A stretch of 64,000 nucleotides of DNA, taken from Scenedesmus sp. ARA3 (taxonomy: Eukaryota; Chlorophyta; Chlorophyceae; Sphaeropleales; Scenedesmaceae). Positions 1-12,153 of this stretch are shown here, piece after piece. Where the stretch lies: NCBI GenBank assembly GCA_004335835.1, contig RWJK01001977.1, positions 188,335-252,334 of the forward strand, written 5' to 3'. Position numbers and translations under genes: made by a program. Position 1 is the first letter of the stretch. Every line of letters begins with the position of its first letter. The notes beneath the pieces are model-generated. The model was not told the DNA's origin. It saw only the letters and a list, made by a program, of their open reading frames with translations, and did no database searches.

Positions 1-57
<57 letters not shown>

Positions 58-59
58 AG

Positions 60-188
60 TTTGGCGACCTGCTGGGCGCCATTGCGCAGAAGGCGCAGCA
101 CGACACGCTCATGCTGGGCAAGATGATCCAGCAGAAGGCGCAGCACGACATGGCCTCCATGCAGGACCCGGAGCACAAAACCGCTTGA
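60..188 (+). CDS. 3'-terminal coding exon of an unrecognised gene (partial)
   Basis: The window opens with about 19 CTG units ending in CAG, followed by an open frame of 42 codons to a TGA at 186-188. I read the CTG tract as the 3' end of an intron and 60 as the first exon base, because every other well-supported intron in the window with such a tract ends (CTG)nCAG. The peptide is hydrophilic and contains the segment QKAQHD twice, 39 bases apart, so the exon itself holds a small internal duplication. The family is not recognisable from this piece. If the tract is coding instead, it would give a poly-Leu run, which I consider less likely. A TGTAA polyadenylation-like signal lies near 632. Confidence 0.5.
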   Translation, partial: FGDLLGAIAQKAQHDTLMLGKMIQQKAQHDMASMQDPEHKTA

Positions 189-1241
189 TTGACATGATCA
201 TATGCGAATTTAGAATCACATTGGCCGCTATCTGCCAAGCAATGCATAGTAGCTGGTGCAGAGCAGCAGGGCAGTTGAGTGTGCCCTGGGGCCGAACAAA
301 AGAAGCGTGGCATGTTGCATGAGGAAGGTTTGCAGAAGTATGCTTCCAGCCGGCCTGACATGTGGCCAGGGGCAGAGCCTGCAGAGATACAGGGCAGACT
401 GTTTGCACATACGGTGTTTCGTCTATAATTGTGCATTGCATAAACCTGGTGCATACACATATGGGTGCTGGTCTGCGCAGCATTTGGGTAGGGTCCTGCA
501 GCATTGCGCATGCAAGGCCAGTGGATGGATGCATGAGGTGTGCAGCATGTTCCTGCCTGGTTTTCAGTATCCTTCTTCTCAACAGTTTTGGTGTCTGTTG
601 TACATAGCACCACTGCGGTTTTGCTTGCTTGGGTGTAATCATCATGGCCCATGCCGGGCGAGATGACCAGCATCAGGTGTGAACTTCAGCACCTGAGTGG
701 TGGGTTCAACTCGTCACCCTCCCTGCCCCGATCGTGCATCCGCATCACAATATGACACATCGTCATGGTAGACACGTTGATGGCTGCATCACCGCATGCC
801 GATAAACCATCTTGACATGCAGCTGCAGGTCAAAACCCCAGTCAGACTCTGACCCTGAGTTGGTGACAGGTGTTCAATGAACCGTGATGTCAGCCAGCAC
901 ACAAGGACGCTGTTAACGATCCCTTGCACCAGAAGCTTGCGTCTATTCATGCCACACAGTCTTTTTTTTGCGTATTTTGTCGCTGCCACAATTGAAGCAA
1001 ACGCAGCATCAGCTGAGTGCCCGACGCTATCCTTTGTCTGTCCAAGTGATAGTTTGGATTTGACAAGCAGCAAACAAGCTAGCTGCCGTTACGTAGAGCG
1101 TGCCGAGCAGGAGTGCAGGTGCAAAGCACACATGCTGCAAGCTTCATCTTGGAGCTGTACGGCCTGCAGGCCGTCGCAAAGATCACATAGGTAGGTATAG
1201 AAAAGTGTGGCATTGCCTAAAAAGGTCAGCTGTGCGAAAAG
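189..1241. other. Intergenic region, 3' UTR of the first gene
   Basis: No gene supported. The first part is probably the 3' UTR of the upstream gene, ending near the TGTAA at about 632-636. The rest should hold the promoter and possibly an unresolved 5' UTR exon of the zinc-finger gene that follows. The open frames here are short, lack splice logic and match nothing I recognise. Confidence 0.4.
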
Positions 1242-2775
1242 TTGTTCACAACAGTTTGCGTCCTCGTGGGCTTCTTCGCAACGCTTGTACAGGCAGCATG
1301 GCGCTGCAGGCATGGCGTTTCGCTCTACAAGATGATCACTGTTGATCCGTTTGATTTCTGCTCTCCCACGGAACGCTATCTGCTATGGGTCAGCAGGACA
1401 GCACCACCCCTACAGCAGCAGCAACGGCACACCTGTGTACTAGCACGAGCTGCCAAGGCCTCGAACAACAGCTTCGATGCAGAGGATGAGCTGGACAAGG
1501 ACTTGGCGGAGGAGCTGTCTCGCTTCAGGACACCAGACACCTTCAACAAAGTTGCACAGCACCTGGACCTGGTGTGGAAAATTGGCAGGGTGAGTGCCTG
1601 AACATGGAAGTATGCTGCAGCTGCCTGGAAAGTTTCAGAGCATAAGGTGATGTCATCAGCTTTGCAGTCTGCCATGCAGCTGCGTGCTGTGTTATGCTTG
1701 CACACCAAGAACATGCAACATAATTCTCCCATGGCTGGCGTCTCTTTGCACTAAGCTACAACAGCACGCTGAGGGTGCTGCAGCCCTAAGAAAGTGCAGC
1801 ACGAGTGGAATTTAACCATAATCCTCTCCTGTTTTGTATCCAAGCTGCTGGCAAAGCACAGTTTGTTGATGGGCGGACCTTATCAGCAAGCCTGCAGGGC
1901 GTGCATCTATTACTTGGCACTGCACCCACGCCATGCTCAAGCATATGGCCTTGACACCGCTTGTACTGCTCACGGATTGTGGTGCAGGCCCGCGGGAAGC
2001 GCTCAGTGTGCAGCTGCTGCCAGGGCAGTGGCGAGGAGGAGTGTGCGTGGTGCCACGGCACAGGTGCGCATGCAGTGGTGCTGGCTGATGTACATGCCTT
2101 GCTGGAACGCTTTGACAGCAGCAGCAGCAGTAGCAATGCATTATTTCACCGTGCAGTGTTGGGACAGGTGGGCAGATGTCTGCTTGCAGAATGGTACCTC
2201 CCCTGTCTGCAGTGGCAACAGCAAGGACGTGTCCCTGCTCACGCTACTGCAGCTGTGCTGCCTGCGGTCAGTTGCTGGGTGTAGCTGCCTGCACTGACAA
2301 CAGCTGCTGTTTGGCCCTTGCAGGAGCCATGATGGTAGGCGACACGCTGTTCCGATCATCCGATGGCAAAAGCCATTGCCCCATCTGCAAGGGCAAGGTG
2401 CGCAGCAGCAGGGTCAGCTGCTTCGCGTAGCACTTGCATAGCAACAGAACGAGCTGAGATCATCGCAAGCTCTTTTTAATCAGGATGTATGATATGCTAC
2501 AATATCCATGAGCAGTGGCGTGCAAGGCAACACAAGCCAGCTGCTCTGGCTGCACAGACGAACAGCAGCAGCGCACAGTTGGTCATACCGCTTGCAACCG
2601 GCACAACTGGTGCTCAGCAGCAGATCCTGCGCTGTGATGCCCGCTTACTCGTTCGCCTGCTGCTTGTGCTGCATTGCAGGGCTATGTGGCGTGTGAAAAC
2701 TGCAAGGGCACTGGGTACCGGGCGTCCTGGATGCAGGGGCCTGACCAGTGCAGGAACCCAAATGCAGCAACGTAG
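1242..2775 (+). CDS. BSD2-like DnaJ-type zinc-finger protein, probably plastid-targeted
   Basis: Four exons, 1242-1589, 1988-2063, 2324-2397 and 2680-2775, join in phase through GT-AG introns to give about 197 residues. The C-terminal half carries four CxxC elements: CSCCQGSG, CAWCHGTG, CPICKGKG and CENCKGTG. This is the cysteine-rich zinc-binding module of DnaJ proteins without a J domain, as in the plant BSD2 group, where members act as chaperones for Rubisco or photosystem assembly in chloroplasts. The N-terminal about 70 residues look like a transit peptide, with a possible cleavage context VLARAA. A short helical acidic stretch (DAEDELDKDLAEEL) precedes the zinc domain. The start codon is the weakest part; an upstream exon cannot be excluded. 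Which BSD2-family member this is, and its client, cannot be told from sequence reading. Confidence 0.82.
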
Positions 2776-4568
2776 GCTTGCACACTAGCACAAGCACCAG
2801 CAGCAGCAGCAGCAGCAGCAGTCACTTTCGGCTGCTGCTGTGTTTGGGCTTAGTACTAGTTGTTTTATGAAGTTGGGGGCAGTGCAGGCAGCGACGTGTG
2901 CCATGTCATCTGAGTAAGTTGTGGTGCAGGTGTGTTTTGACATGCTGTGCGTCCAGACCGCAACAGCCAGGGGCTGGGGGTGGGGTGTGCTGGTTTGCTC
3001 CTGCTGAAACAAGCAGGGGTTGGGACAGGTTGGTGTATAACAGGGGCTGTGCAATATCAGCACGCTGATTGTATTAGTGCATCGGGCACTGGGTGCGGCA
3101 CACCAGGCCATCTGTGTCAGATGTGATTTGCTGCCGCACCTTTGTTACATGTATGTACCTTACCAACGCATTGAAGGATGGCTTCTGTTTACTGGCTGTC
3201 TCCTTTTTTGTACCTGCTTGCATGGGGCAGGCAGGTGTGGCTTTATGTCACCCAGTGCACAGGGCTGGTTGGGTGGTGCGTGGTTGCTGTGCATCAGATG
3301 CTGCTTTGAGCAGGGTGAATGTTGTGGACGCATGTATGCAGCAGATGTCCCCAGCAATGCTTGCAGGAAGTTTAGCGCACAGAATGCACCTTGCAAGACA
3401 GGGCCCTGGCACAGCAGAAGCAAACTCTATGTCACATAGTTTCATATAGTCGGAGCGTTTGTTGCAAGGCCTGTGCTAGTTTGGGCCGGCCTTGGTTGCC
3501 ATGTTGACGGCATGCACTTGTCCCTGCGAAGCAGCTGCAAATGGCTGTTTTGCTTGCCGTGGTCCTATGTAGTGCCACTGGCAGCTGCAGGCAGCTGCTG
3601 TTGTGCACTGCAGCACAAGAAAGCCACTGCAGGTGGTCTTGCGCCTATCAGAGTTGTGCACCAGCATCTGAATGTGGAAGTGTTCAACACTTGCTGGCTT
3701 TCAAAAAACAGCTGTCTTGACTGTCAAGCTGCGTACCTGTCATTTGTCTAGCCAAGCTGTGCACTCCCCATTTCGTTGGGTTCTGGCATATGCATGCATG
3801 CTCAGGGGCAGGCAGATGCACACAATGCGCCTGGGCAGTATTTGCTGCACGTGACTATACTGTTTGCGAATGCATCTGCATGTGTGCAGCAGCCCTCTTC
3901 ACCGGGGTTTGGTAGTTCCTCTGAAGCTTTTTGGGTGCTCTGATGGTGCTAGCTCTAGCTTTAGTGACCTCAGTGTATGTGGTTGTACTTGTGCCACTGG
4001 CAGCACGGCTCCAAATAGTCTGCATCCGGCCAGCTGTTAACCACTGCTCCTTTTGCGGCGAATTGCAGAGGAGACGTTGCAGCTTTGCTGCAGCATGCTG
4101 CCGTTGCAGTGCGCTGTCGCCTGTTGCATGGTAAGCTGGAAGCGCTTGCATTTGTGACAACTTGTACCGCCGGTAGTACCATGGCTCCTCTGTGCAACGT
4201 CGCAATGCTCTAGCCGAGGCCAGCTGGCAGCTGTAATGCAACCTGCAGATAGGACACCTGTCTCTGCCAGGCACTATCTTAAGTTGGAAGTTTTCAACAA
4301 CCAGCAATTGCTACGCACCCATCACCAAAGCAACTGCTGCTGCAACATACTCGCACTGCACATGCGGGACAGCTTGATTGCATGGCAGCCCACTTGCCTG
4401 CCCACAACGATGACATCTGCCATGTGCCATTAACACCCAACTTGACTGCGGCACATCGAACCAGCCGTCACGCAGACACGCAGCCAGCACCAATATGCCA
4501 GGCCATCAGCTGTAGATGGGTACCCACTTACAAACATGCACGCACACATGCCCACACAAGCGCCTCGC
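2776..4568. other. Intergenic region between convergent genes
   Basis: Contains the 3' UTR of the zinc-finger gene and the 3' flank of the NASP gene, which converge here. A TGTAA motif on the minus strand (TTACA at about 4526) sits roughly 40 bases past the NASP stop and is a likely polyadenylation signal. Several open frames of 60-150 codons exist but none has a recognisable domain, a splice partner or low-complexity pattern like the real exons, so no gene is called. Confidence 0.45.
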
Positions 4569-6664
4569 TCACGCACGCGCCTTCTTTGGGACGGCATCTG
4601 GCTGCTGCTCAGCTGCTGACGCCATCACAGGCGCCGCCTTGCTGGCCACACCATCCGCCCCTGCTGCTGCTGCTTCGCCGCCATTCTCCTGGTCGCTAGA
4701 CACCAGATCAGACAGCGGCCGCTTCTTGCTGCCACCTTGCTCTGCAGCCTCACCATCAGCAGCAGCAGCAGCAGCAGGCGCCACTGGCACAGGTGCTACC
4801 CGCTTGCCCTTGCCGATCACTCCCATATCCTTCACAGGCCCTGCAGCTGCCAGGCTAGGAGCGCCAAACCCAACGCTCTCCACAACACCACCTGCTGCTG
4901 CTGCTGCTGAAGACCCAGCTCCTGCTGCTGCTGCTGCTGCTTCCTCTGGCTCCTCTGGACCGCCAGCAGCAGCCACCATGGCAAGTGTTGCTCGCAGCTG
5001 CTCCTTCATGCTTGCATGCGCCTCCTCGGCCGCCTTCAGCTCATCTATCTTGTCATCAATGCTCTCAATGAGCTCCCGAAGCTCGGCCGCCTCCTTCTGC
5101 TGCTTTGCAAGCGCTGCTGCTGCCTCTGCTTCTGCCTCCGCTGATGCCTTATCCTTGCCTCCCTCGTCTGCTGCTGCTGCTGCAGCAGCTGAGTCAGCAT
5201 CAGTCTGCTGCTGTGGCTCTGCAGGCTTGCTGTAGCTGGTGAGCACGGATGCAAATGCGGCAAAGGCAGCAGCGCCGGAGGCGTCGCCGGCTGCGGCGGC
5301 TGCAGCGCCGCTGCTGCCCGCCTTGCTGCTGCTGGCTGCCAGCTTGATGTTGACCTCGTTGAGGTGTGCCTGCAGGGCAGCATGGCATGTCACAGTTTGT
5401 GATTCAAAAACGGTACATCAGGCATAGACAAGATAATTTGCTTGCGGAAGTTGTTCGGCAAATCACAGGTTTGCTGCAGCCTCTGGGTCCAGTACCGTGA
5501 GCATAGCAAGGAGCATGGAAGGAAATCAGGAGAAATGCCCCATAGACTTTCTATGCCCACCTCTGGTGCATGTACTATACCAAGCGCGGCATCCCTCACG
5601 TCAGGGTGGTCCACCCCACAAACGCATCACTCTGATTTGGGAGGCTTGCGCGACACCAATGCACGACCGCCATTAACACATCACCTCTCCAGACACAAAC
5701 CATGTAAATGCGTCCTTTACATACCTGCAGATGTGCCTTGGCGCTGCGGATGGCTGCCAGCGCCTCGCCAGGCTTGTCGCTCAGCTGCAGCGCGTTGGCG
5801 CGCTTGACGTCCAGCTCAGCAGCACAACTGAACAGCAACCCCTCACACATAACGTCCGAACGACCATTGCATCCTCGTCTGATGCTTGGGATTCGCCTTG
5901 CTGGTAGAATATGTCGCCAGCCTGCTTGCATGCTTTACGATCACAGCCTAATCCTTGTTGACAGCTATCCGTTCAGGTATGTCAACGCACCTGCAGGTGT
6001 GCCTTGGCGCTGCGGATGGCTGCCAGCGCCTCCCCGGGCTTATCGCTCAGCTGCAGCGCGTTGGCGCGCTTGAAGTCCAGCTCAGCAGCACGCCGCCTGT
6101 GGCCCGCCAGGCCGCCCTCAAGCCTGCCCAGCAGCTCCACTGCGTTGGCATACTCAGGCACTGCCTCCTCAAACTTCTCCTGCAAGGGAGCAAAGGCAGC
6201 GGCGGAAGCAGCAGCAGCGGCAGCACGGGTTGTAAGATGGCTTGGATGTGGAAAGGCGCGCTTGAAGTCCAGCTCAGCAGCGCGGCGCCTGTGGCCCGCC
6301 AGGCCGCCCTCGAGCGTGCCCAGCAGCTCCACTGCGCTGCTGTACTCCGGCACGGCCTCCTCGAATTTCTCCTGCAGGTGATAGATGGGTTGGTAGCAGC
6401 GGCAGCAGCGGTTTAAGATGATTTTGCTGTGCACAAGGGCATGGAGGGTGAGCTACCCAGCAGCTCCACTGCGTTGGCATACTCGGGCACAGCCTCCTCA
6501 AACTTCTCCTGCGGGAGATCAAAATGGGAGCAGCAGCGTTTGTGCGGAGTGCAAACAAAAGTGTGAGCGTATGCACAGGTTGAGTGTTGGTGCCGCTGCT
6601 GTGCTGCTGTACTCAGGCACAGCCTCCCCAAACTTCTTATGCAGGTCAGTACATGGCAGCTGCT

Positions 6665-6697
<33 letters not shown>

Positions 6698-8763
6698 CGG
6701 CGGCGGCAGAAGCAGCAGGAAGCAAATATGTGCATTACTGCGCACAGCCCGCAACACAACCTCACATCCTGCTGCTGTTGCAGCCAAGACGGCTGCTCCC
6801 TCTCTCCACGCCACCAGCTCAAACGGGATGTTCGCCATGCACAAGTGGCACTCAGCCACCCCGCATGCGCTGCTGCAACGAGTGCAAATGCGACCACAAC
6901 CCTCCTCTCCTCACCCCACCTGCTCGCACAGGACGTCGGCGATGTACATGTGGCAGCCCACCCCTAAAACTACATGCACTGCCCACCCCGCACAGGATGT
7001 CGGCGATGTACATGTGGCAGTCGGCCACCACCCAATATCTTGCTTGCTTACTTAAATGCAGCCAAGTCAAGCCATCTCCTCCTGCCCTTGTCACCTGCCC
7101 CAACCCACCCGCTCGCACAGGACGTCGGCGATGTACATGTGGCAGCCCACCACTGTAACTATATGCGCTGCAGCCATTGCACAACACAAAATGCAGCGCG
7201 TTGCAGCCACTCCTGTCCACACACCTGCTCGCACAGGATGTCGGCAATGTACATGTGGCAGTCCGCCAGCTGGTCAGCATGTGCGGCAGCGCCGCCGTGC
7301 GCCTCATCGCTGGCGTAGATCAGGCGCGCCATCTCCAGCATCTCCCAGGCCAGCGCCATGTCGTCACTCTCGCCTGTGTGTTGGAGTGCGGGGGTGGAGT
7401 TAGATATTGTACGAGTCCAGCGCAGGCAACAGTAAAACCCGAAAGAGCGGGAATGCACAAGTGAGCAGCTATCATAGAAACGGTGAGCGCCATGTCATCG
7501 CCGTTGCGGCATGCACACTAAAATCTAGCGAGAGCGTGACGGGGCATCTGCCACTTCCAGGCAAGCAACACACTGGTCATAGTAATCAGAGCTGGACCAT
7601 ATGCAGCAGCAGCAGCAGTGGCAATCAAGAAGCAAGCACAGACGCCTTCACTACAAGCCCTACAAGCGCACTGCCTCACACATCAAAAGCAGCACGCCAC
7701 GCACCTGTCACCTCTGGTGCCTCTTCCTGGCCCTCGCCTGCTGCTGCTGCTGCTGCCTCGCCATCCTCACTGCCAACATCTTCGCCATCATCATCATCTT
7801 CATCATCACCATCTTCTTCCTCAGCCTGCTCATCATCAGCAGCTGCTGCTGCTGCAGCAGCCTCCTCAGCTGGCTTGTCATCCTTAGCCTCTGCTGCTGC
7901 TGCTTCACCCTCTGCAGCATCCGCTGGCTGATCTCCTGCTGCTGCTGCAGCTGGCTTGCCTGCTGCCTCATCTGCAGACTCCTTCATCTCTGCATCTGGT
8001 GGTGCTGCCTCATCCTCTGCTGCATCCTCTGCCTCCTCCTCATCTCCCTCTTCATCATCTTCATCTTCGTCTGCAGCAGCAGCAGCGTCGCCTGACGCGA
8101 TCTGGCGTGCCCGCTGCATCGCTGCGCTCTTCATCTGGTCCCCAAAGTAGTCTGTGTTGGCCTGCAAAAAAGGGAGCCGGCATAGCAGCATCTTAATGGC
8201 ATGCCACACGACTGTGATGCAGGGAGCAATGGCAGATGCAATGCAGAAACTGCTGGCGCTGTTGTTTGGCTTGTCCAACAAGCCGAGGTTTGATCTCTTG
8301 AGCCCAGCATGCCTCAGAGCCCTACAACATTACAGCAGGGCTAATTCTTCACGCAATTGCAGAAACCTGCTCCTAGTTGCTAGAAGCCAGCATGCATGAG
8401 GGGAATGCTGTGTGTGTAGCACACAGCACAGCAGCAGCTGCATGACTGGACATAGTCTGGCCCGCACCTGCGCCTGCTCAAACAGCAGCTCGCCATAGTG
8501 CAGGTAAACCTCTGCACACTCGAAGGCCTTCTCGCCGTATGCCTTGTTGCGGGTCTCTAGCACCTTGCCAAGCAGCTCGATGGCAGCCTCTGGGTCTGAG
8601 TCGCGCAGCTCCAGAGCCTGCAGCAGCGCCAAAGCATCAGCAATCGATAACATTTGTTGATTAAAAACTCAGACCGAGCAATCATCGACTGCAGACTGCT
8701 CACTTTCTTATATTGCTGGTTTGCCCCCTCCAGCTGCTCGGGGGTCACGTTTGCTGGCTCCAT
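4569..8763 (-). CDS. NASP/SHNi-TPR histone chaperone
   Basis: Six exons on the minus strand (8763-8704, 8617-8468, 8161-7705, 7373-7225, 6179-5991, 5369-4569) keep phase and give about 600 residues. Order: first TPR (AIELLGKVLETRNKAYGEKA, roughly residues 35-55), a long acidic/Ala-rich insert of Asp-Glu runs (about 95-215), then the remaining TPR units containing DCHMYIADILCEQEKFEEA and the SHNi-TPR-type stretch DKPGEALAAIRSAKAHL, a Lys/Glu coiled segment, an Ala-rich tail and a basic KKRP near residue 550 as possible nuclear signal. A TPR array interrupted by an acidic tract is the hallmark of NASP/Hif1/Sim3, which bind H3 or H3-H4 and supply them to deposition factors in the nucleus. Introns 3-5 are crowded with partial copies of exons 4 and 5, so exon choice there needs transcript evidence. 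Confidence 0.85.
5718..5830 (-). repeat. Diverged copy of NASP exon 5 (3' half) in intron 5
   Basis: This stretch repeats about 100 bases of the exon at 5991-6179, encoding nearly the same peptide (ANALQLSDKPGEALAAIRSA), and ends in its own donor GTATGT. It lacks the first half of the exon. If spliced in, it would add another half-TPR. Confidence 0.7.
6240..6650 (-). repeat. Three partial copies of NASP exon 5 start in intron 4
   Basis: Copies of the exon 5 beginning (peptide EKFEEAVPEYANAVELLG or close variants, each preceded by an AG acceptor) lie at about 6250-6373, 6455-6512 and 6600-6645, upstream of the full exon in gene direction. The first continues through GHRRRAAELDFKR; the other two break off after 40-60 bases. 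Sequence differences between copies show they are not simple assembly stutter. Confidence 0.7.
6910..7155 (-). repeat. Three partial copies of NASP exon 4 end in intron 4
   Basis: The last 12 codons of exon 4 (CHMYIADILCEQ) reappear at about 6916-6958, 6992-7032 and 7109-7152, each with the codons nearly unchanged and followed by a donor-like GTG. The genuine copy is at 7225-7268. Each block carries 30-60 bases of flanking intron as well. Confidence 0.75.
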
Positions 8764-9490
8764 GTTGGCGTGTTGCTGCGATCGATTGAATCGTGAACTA
8801 AATGAACCCGTGACGGGTGCTTCAAGGCTGCTGGCGTCTATGTAGGTCGAGGGCAACAACTGTTACCTTGCGTCGTTCAAACTGCAAACCCTTTTGGCCC
8901 TCCCGTTGCCCCTGTAGTGCCGTTCGGCTGCCTCATGCATGAATATGGTCTGCTTAAGCCAGTAGAACAGATGAGCGGCTATAGCACCGATGTGCCCGCC
9001 AAAAGTGCGTTCGAATAGCTGCAGCGTCTTCTCACAGCTGACAATTCACAGCAGCAACACTGAATCCCAGGTCAACACTGTGATAGATCAACTGGTGGCA
9101 CCAATTGCTGTGGCCTGCCCATGAGTCATGCAATGCATGCATGCTGTGCATGACAACTCCCTGGCATGATGCCATGAGCAGTGCGCACATGCAATCTCAG
9201 GCCAGTTGCATAACCATTGGCCTCAAAGCGCCCGCCCTGTTACCGGAAAAAAAAAACATAAAAGCTTCTAAGAAGGCTGCCATGTTGTCCCTGGTGCTTC
9301 CAGCTGACCACCCAACAGTGCACGCGCCAGATGGAGCTGCAAAAACTGCAGCTGCTGCACAGCAGCACACACCTCCCTCAATTTACGCACAGTTACAAAC
9401 ACCTGTTACTCCAGATGAGCTCAGATCGGCACACTGCAGCTGCTGCACTTGCCTGACCATGAACAGAACGCATTACGCCTAGGCAACGTC
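8764..9490. other. Intergenic region between NASP start and methyltransferase stop
   Basis: Probable NASP promoter/5' UTR and methyltransferase 3' UTR. A minus-strand TGTAA (TTACA at 9393-9397) lies about 95 bases past the methyltransferase stop and is a likely polyadenylation signal. No gene seen. Confidence 0.45.
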
Positions 9491-9726
9491 CTACCGAGCA
9501 GCAGCCTCCATAAGCTGCTGCTGCTCCTGCTTCTGCTGCTGTTGCTCCGAGCAAGAATCCTGCTGCTGCTCCTGCTGCTGCTGCTGCTGCTGTGTCTGTC
9601 CCAGCAGCATTGCTGCCCGCAGCTGCCTGCCTAAAGCTGCGGCCAGTGGTGGCGGCACTGCATTGCCGATCTGCCTGTGCCTGTGCTCAAAGCGGCCGCT
9701 GAACAAGTAGTGGTCGGGGAAACCCT

Positions 9727-9817
<91 letters not shown>

Positions 9818-11995
9818 ATCAAACTTTCATCTCCAAATGCACTACGTGCCGACCATCGGGATGGAGCAACACACTAGGCAGACGGCATCATTACGGATGC
9901 ACCGATGCACCAACCTCAGCAGTGACTTAAGTGCGTCCCGATTGCTGCCTGTGATGCTACTTTCGGGCTATGGCAGCCAGATGTCACTTGATGGTGCCCT
10001 GCAGACAATATATATCTTTGTTACACCTCACGCCCCTTCACATACACCCACCTGCGCCCGCGCAAACTCGCGCACACTGAGCATCCTGTCCTGGCAGAAG
10101 TGCAGCACCTGGCCCTGCTTGCGCTTGGGGCCAGGCTCAGTGGTGACGGTGCTGAAGTTGCCGGCTGCGTCCACGCGCCCAAACAGCCCCTTCCAGTCGT
10201 TGTTCTTGGCGCGGGTGCGCACCAGGTCCTCAGGTACTAGTGGTTTGCCGCTCTGCGGTTGACCAAGTGGCAGCAGCAGCGGCAGCAGCAGCAGCAGCAG
10301 AAGCAGAAGCAATGATCAGGATGCTGCGCATTGCACCAGGTCCACGCGCCCAAACAGCCCCTTCCAGTCGTTGTTGTTGGCACGGGTGCGCACCAGGTCC
10401 TCAGGTACTAGTGGTTTGCCGCTCTGAAGTCGATCAAGTGTCAGCAGCAGCAGCAATGACACGAGGTAAAAGGACGGATGTTAAGTTGTTCCGCATTGCA
10501 CCAGGTCCTCGGGTGCTAATGGCTTGCTGCTCTGTGGTGAAGATTTAGATTTGAACCCGGCAGCAGTAGCAGCAGCAACACAGTGTCACGGGTGGCAGCA
10601 CAGTCCTGGCTGCTGCGTATCAAGCGGCTTGGAGTATTCCTGTCGCTGCTGTGGCACAGCTGCAGGCCCCTGCCCGCACACTTTTGCATGGCAGGGCAGG
10701 ATGCAGATATAGCTGATTTAGGGGTGCTTGCTGGCACAGCCAGCCTCTGCTGCACTATGCTCGGGTGATGACAGCTCATCTGGTAGGCAAAGCAAAAAGC
10801 TTGTATAAAGTAGGTGGCACACCTGCAGGACCGCCCTGCTGGGGTCAGCTGCCGCCACCTGTTCCAGCACCCTCCAATCAGCGCCTGGCGTGTCCTTAGG
10901 GATGACCCTGCGGCAGCAGCAGCAGCAGCAGCAGCAGCAGCGGCAGCGGCGGCGGCGGCGGCAGTGTGACTGACCAGTGCAATTGCTGATGGGTTCTTTC
11001 CGCGGTAAATGGCAAACAGGTGCATCCGGCAGCTTGTCCAGGTACCATCAAGCTGGCCCTGCTAAACATCAGCATCAGCGGTCGCAGACGGTAGTCGCCA
11101 ACCATAGCCAGCTTTTAGTCATTTGCTCAGCAACACCAAAGCAAACAGAGGCAGCAGGCCTCACATGCATCGCTAACAACAGAGCAACGCAGATCAAGCA
11201 GGCCCCACATGCACCGCTAACAACAGAGCAACGCAGATCAAGCAGGCCCCACATGCATCGCTCTAGGTCGTCTGCTGTCAGCGCCTTGCAGGCGTGGTCC
11301 AGCAGCTGCTGCGCCTGCTGCCGCATGGCAGCCTGGTAGGCGCTCTGAGGGGGACCCGCGTACTCACGCACCCACCTGCAGCAGCAGCAGCAGCAGCAGT
11401 AGTGGCGGCAGCAGGTATGGACAGCACATCAGCACACACGTGCGAGGAAATTGTCAGGGGCAACAGCGACAACTCACAACAGCAGCACAGCCACAGCAGC
11501 CCACCTACCGTATATTTCTTTGACGCCAAAGTCCACAGCGCGCCCAGAAACCTCCATATATACACACACATTGCTGGACAATCTTCCACACAGAAGCGAT
11601 GCAATGTCAAGAAAAACACTATAAATCACTCACTCCTCCTCGCCGTTGCTGATGGGCGGCAGGTCCACTATGGTGTCGCGCACCGTGGTGGGCCGCAGGG
11701 GGGCGCCTGTTGTGCTGTTGTTTATTGCGCTGATTTGACAAACACCCCAAACATTCAAGCCTGAAGCAGCTGTTCAAGCGCACTTTCACATACTGCGGGA
11801 TGCTTTCTTTCACACTGTCTTGTACACACAACTGCAGCCAGCACTGCGCACTCACTGCTCTTCGCCGTTGCTGATGGGCGGCAGGTCTCCGATGGCGTCC
11901 CGCACCGTGGTGGGGCGCAGGGGGGCGCCCGTTTGACTGGTGTCAACGGCGCTGTATGTGACGCCGCCAGGCAGCAGAATGTTCTGCTGCTTCCT

Positions 11996-12033
<38 letters not shown>

Positions 12034-12117
12034 GCAGCAGTGGCAGCAGCAGTGGTATCAGGTGGCGGGGACGCTGCAGGTGACGCCGCCAGGCAGCAGG
12101 ATGTTCTGCTGCTTCCT

Positions 12118-12153
<36 letters not shown>

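Noticed and set aside
3855..4307. 150-codon minus-strand frame
   Set aside because: No recognisable domain, no partner exons, in the convergent 3' region of two genes.
9491..9877. Poly-Leu, poly-Cys and poly-Gln frames over the CAG/CTG tract
   Set aside because: All arise from translating a trinucleotide repeat that is intronic in the methyltransferase gene.
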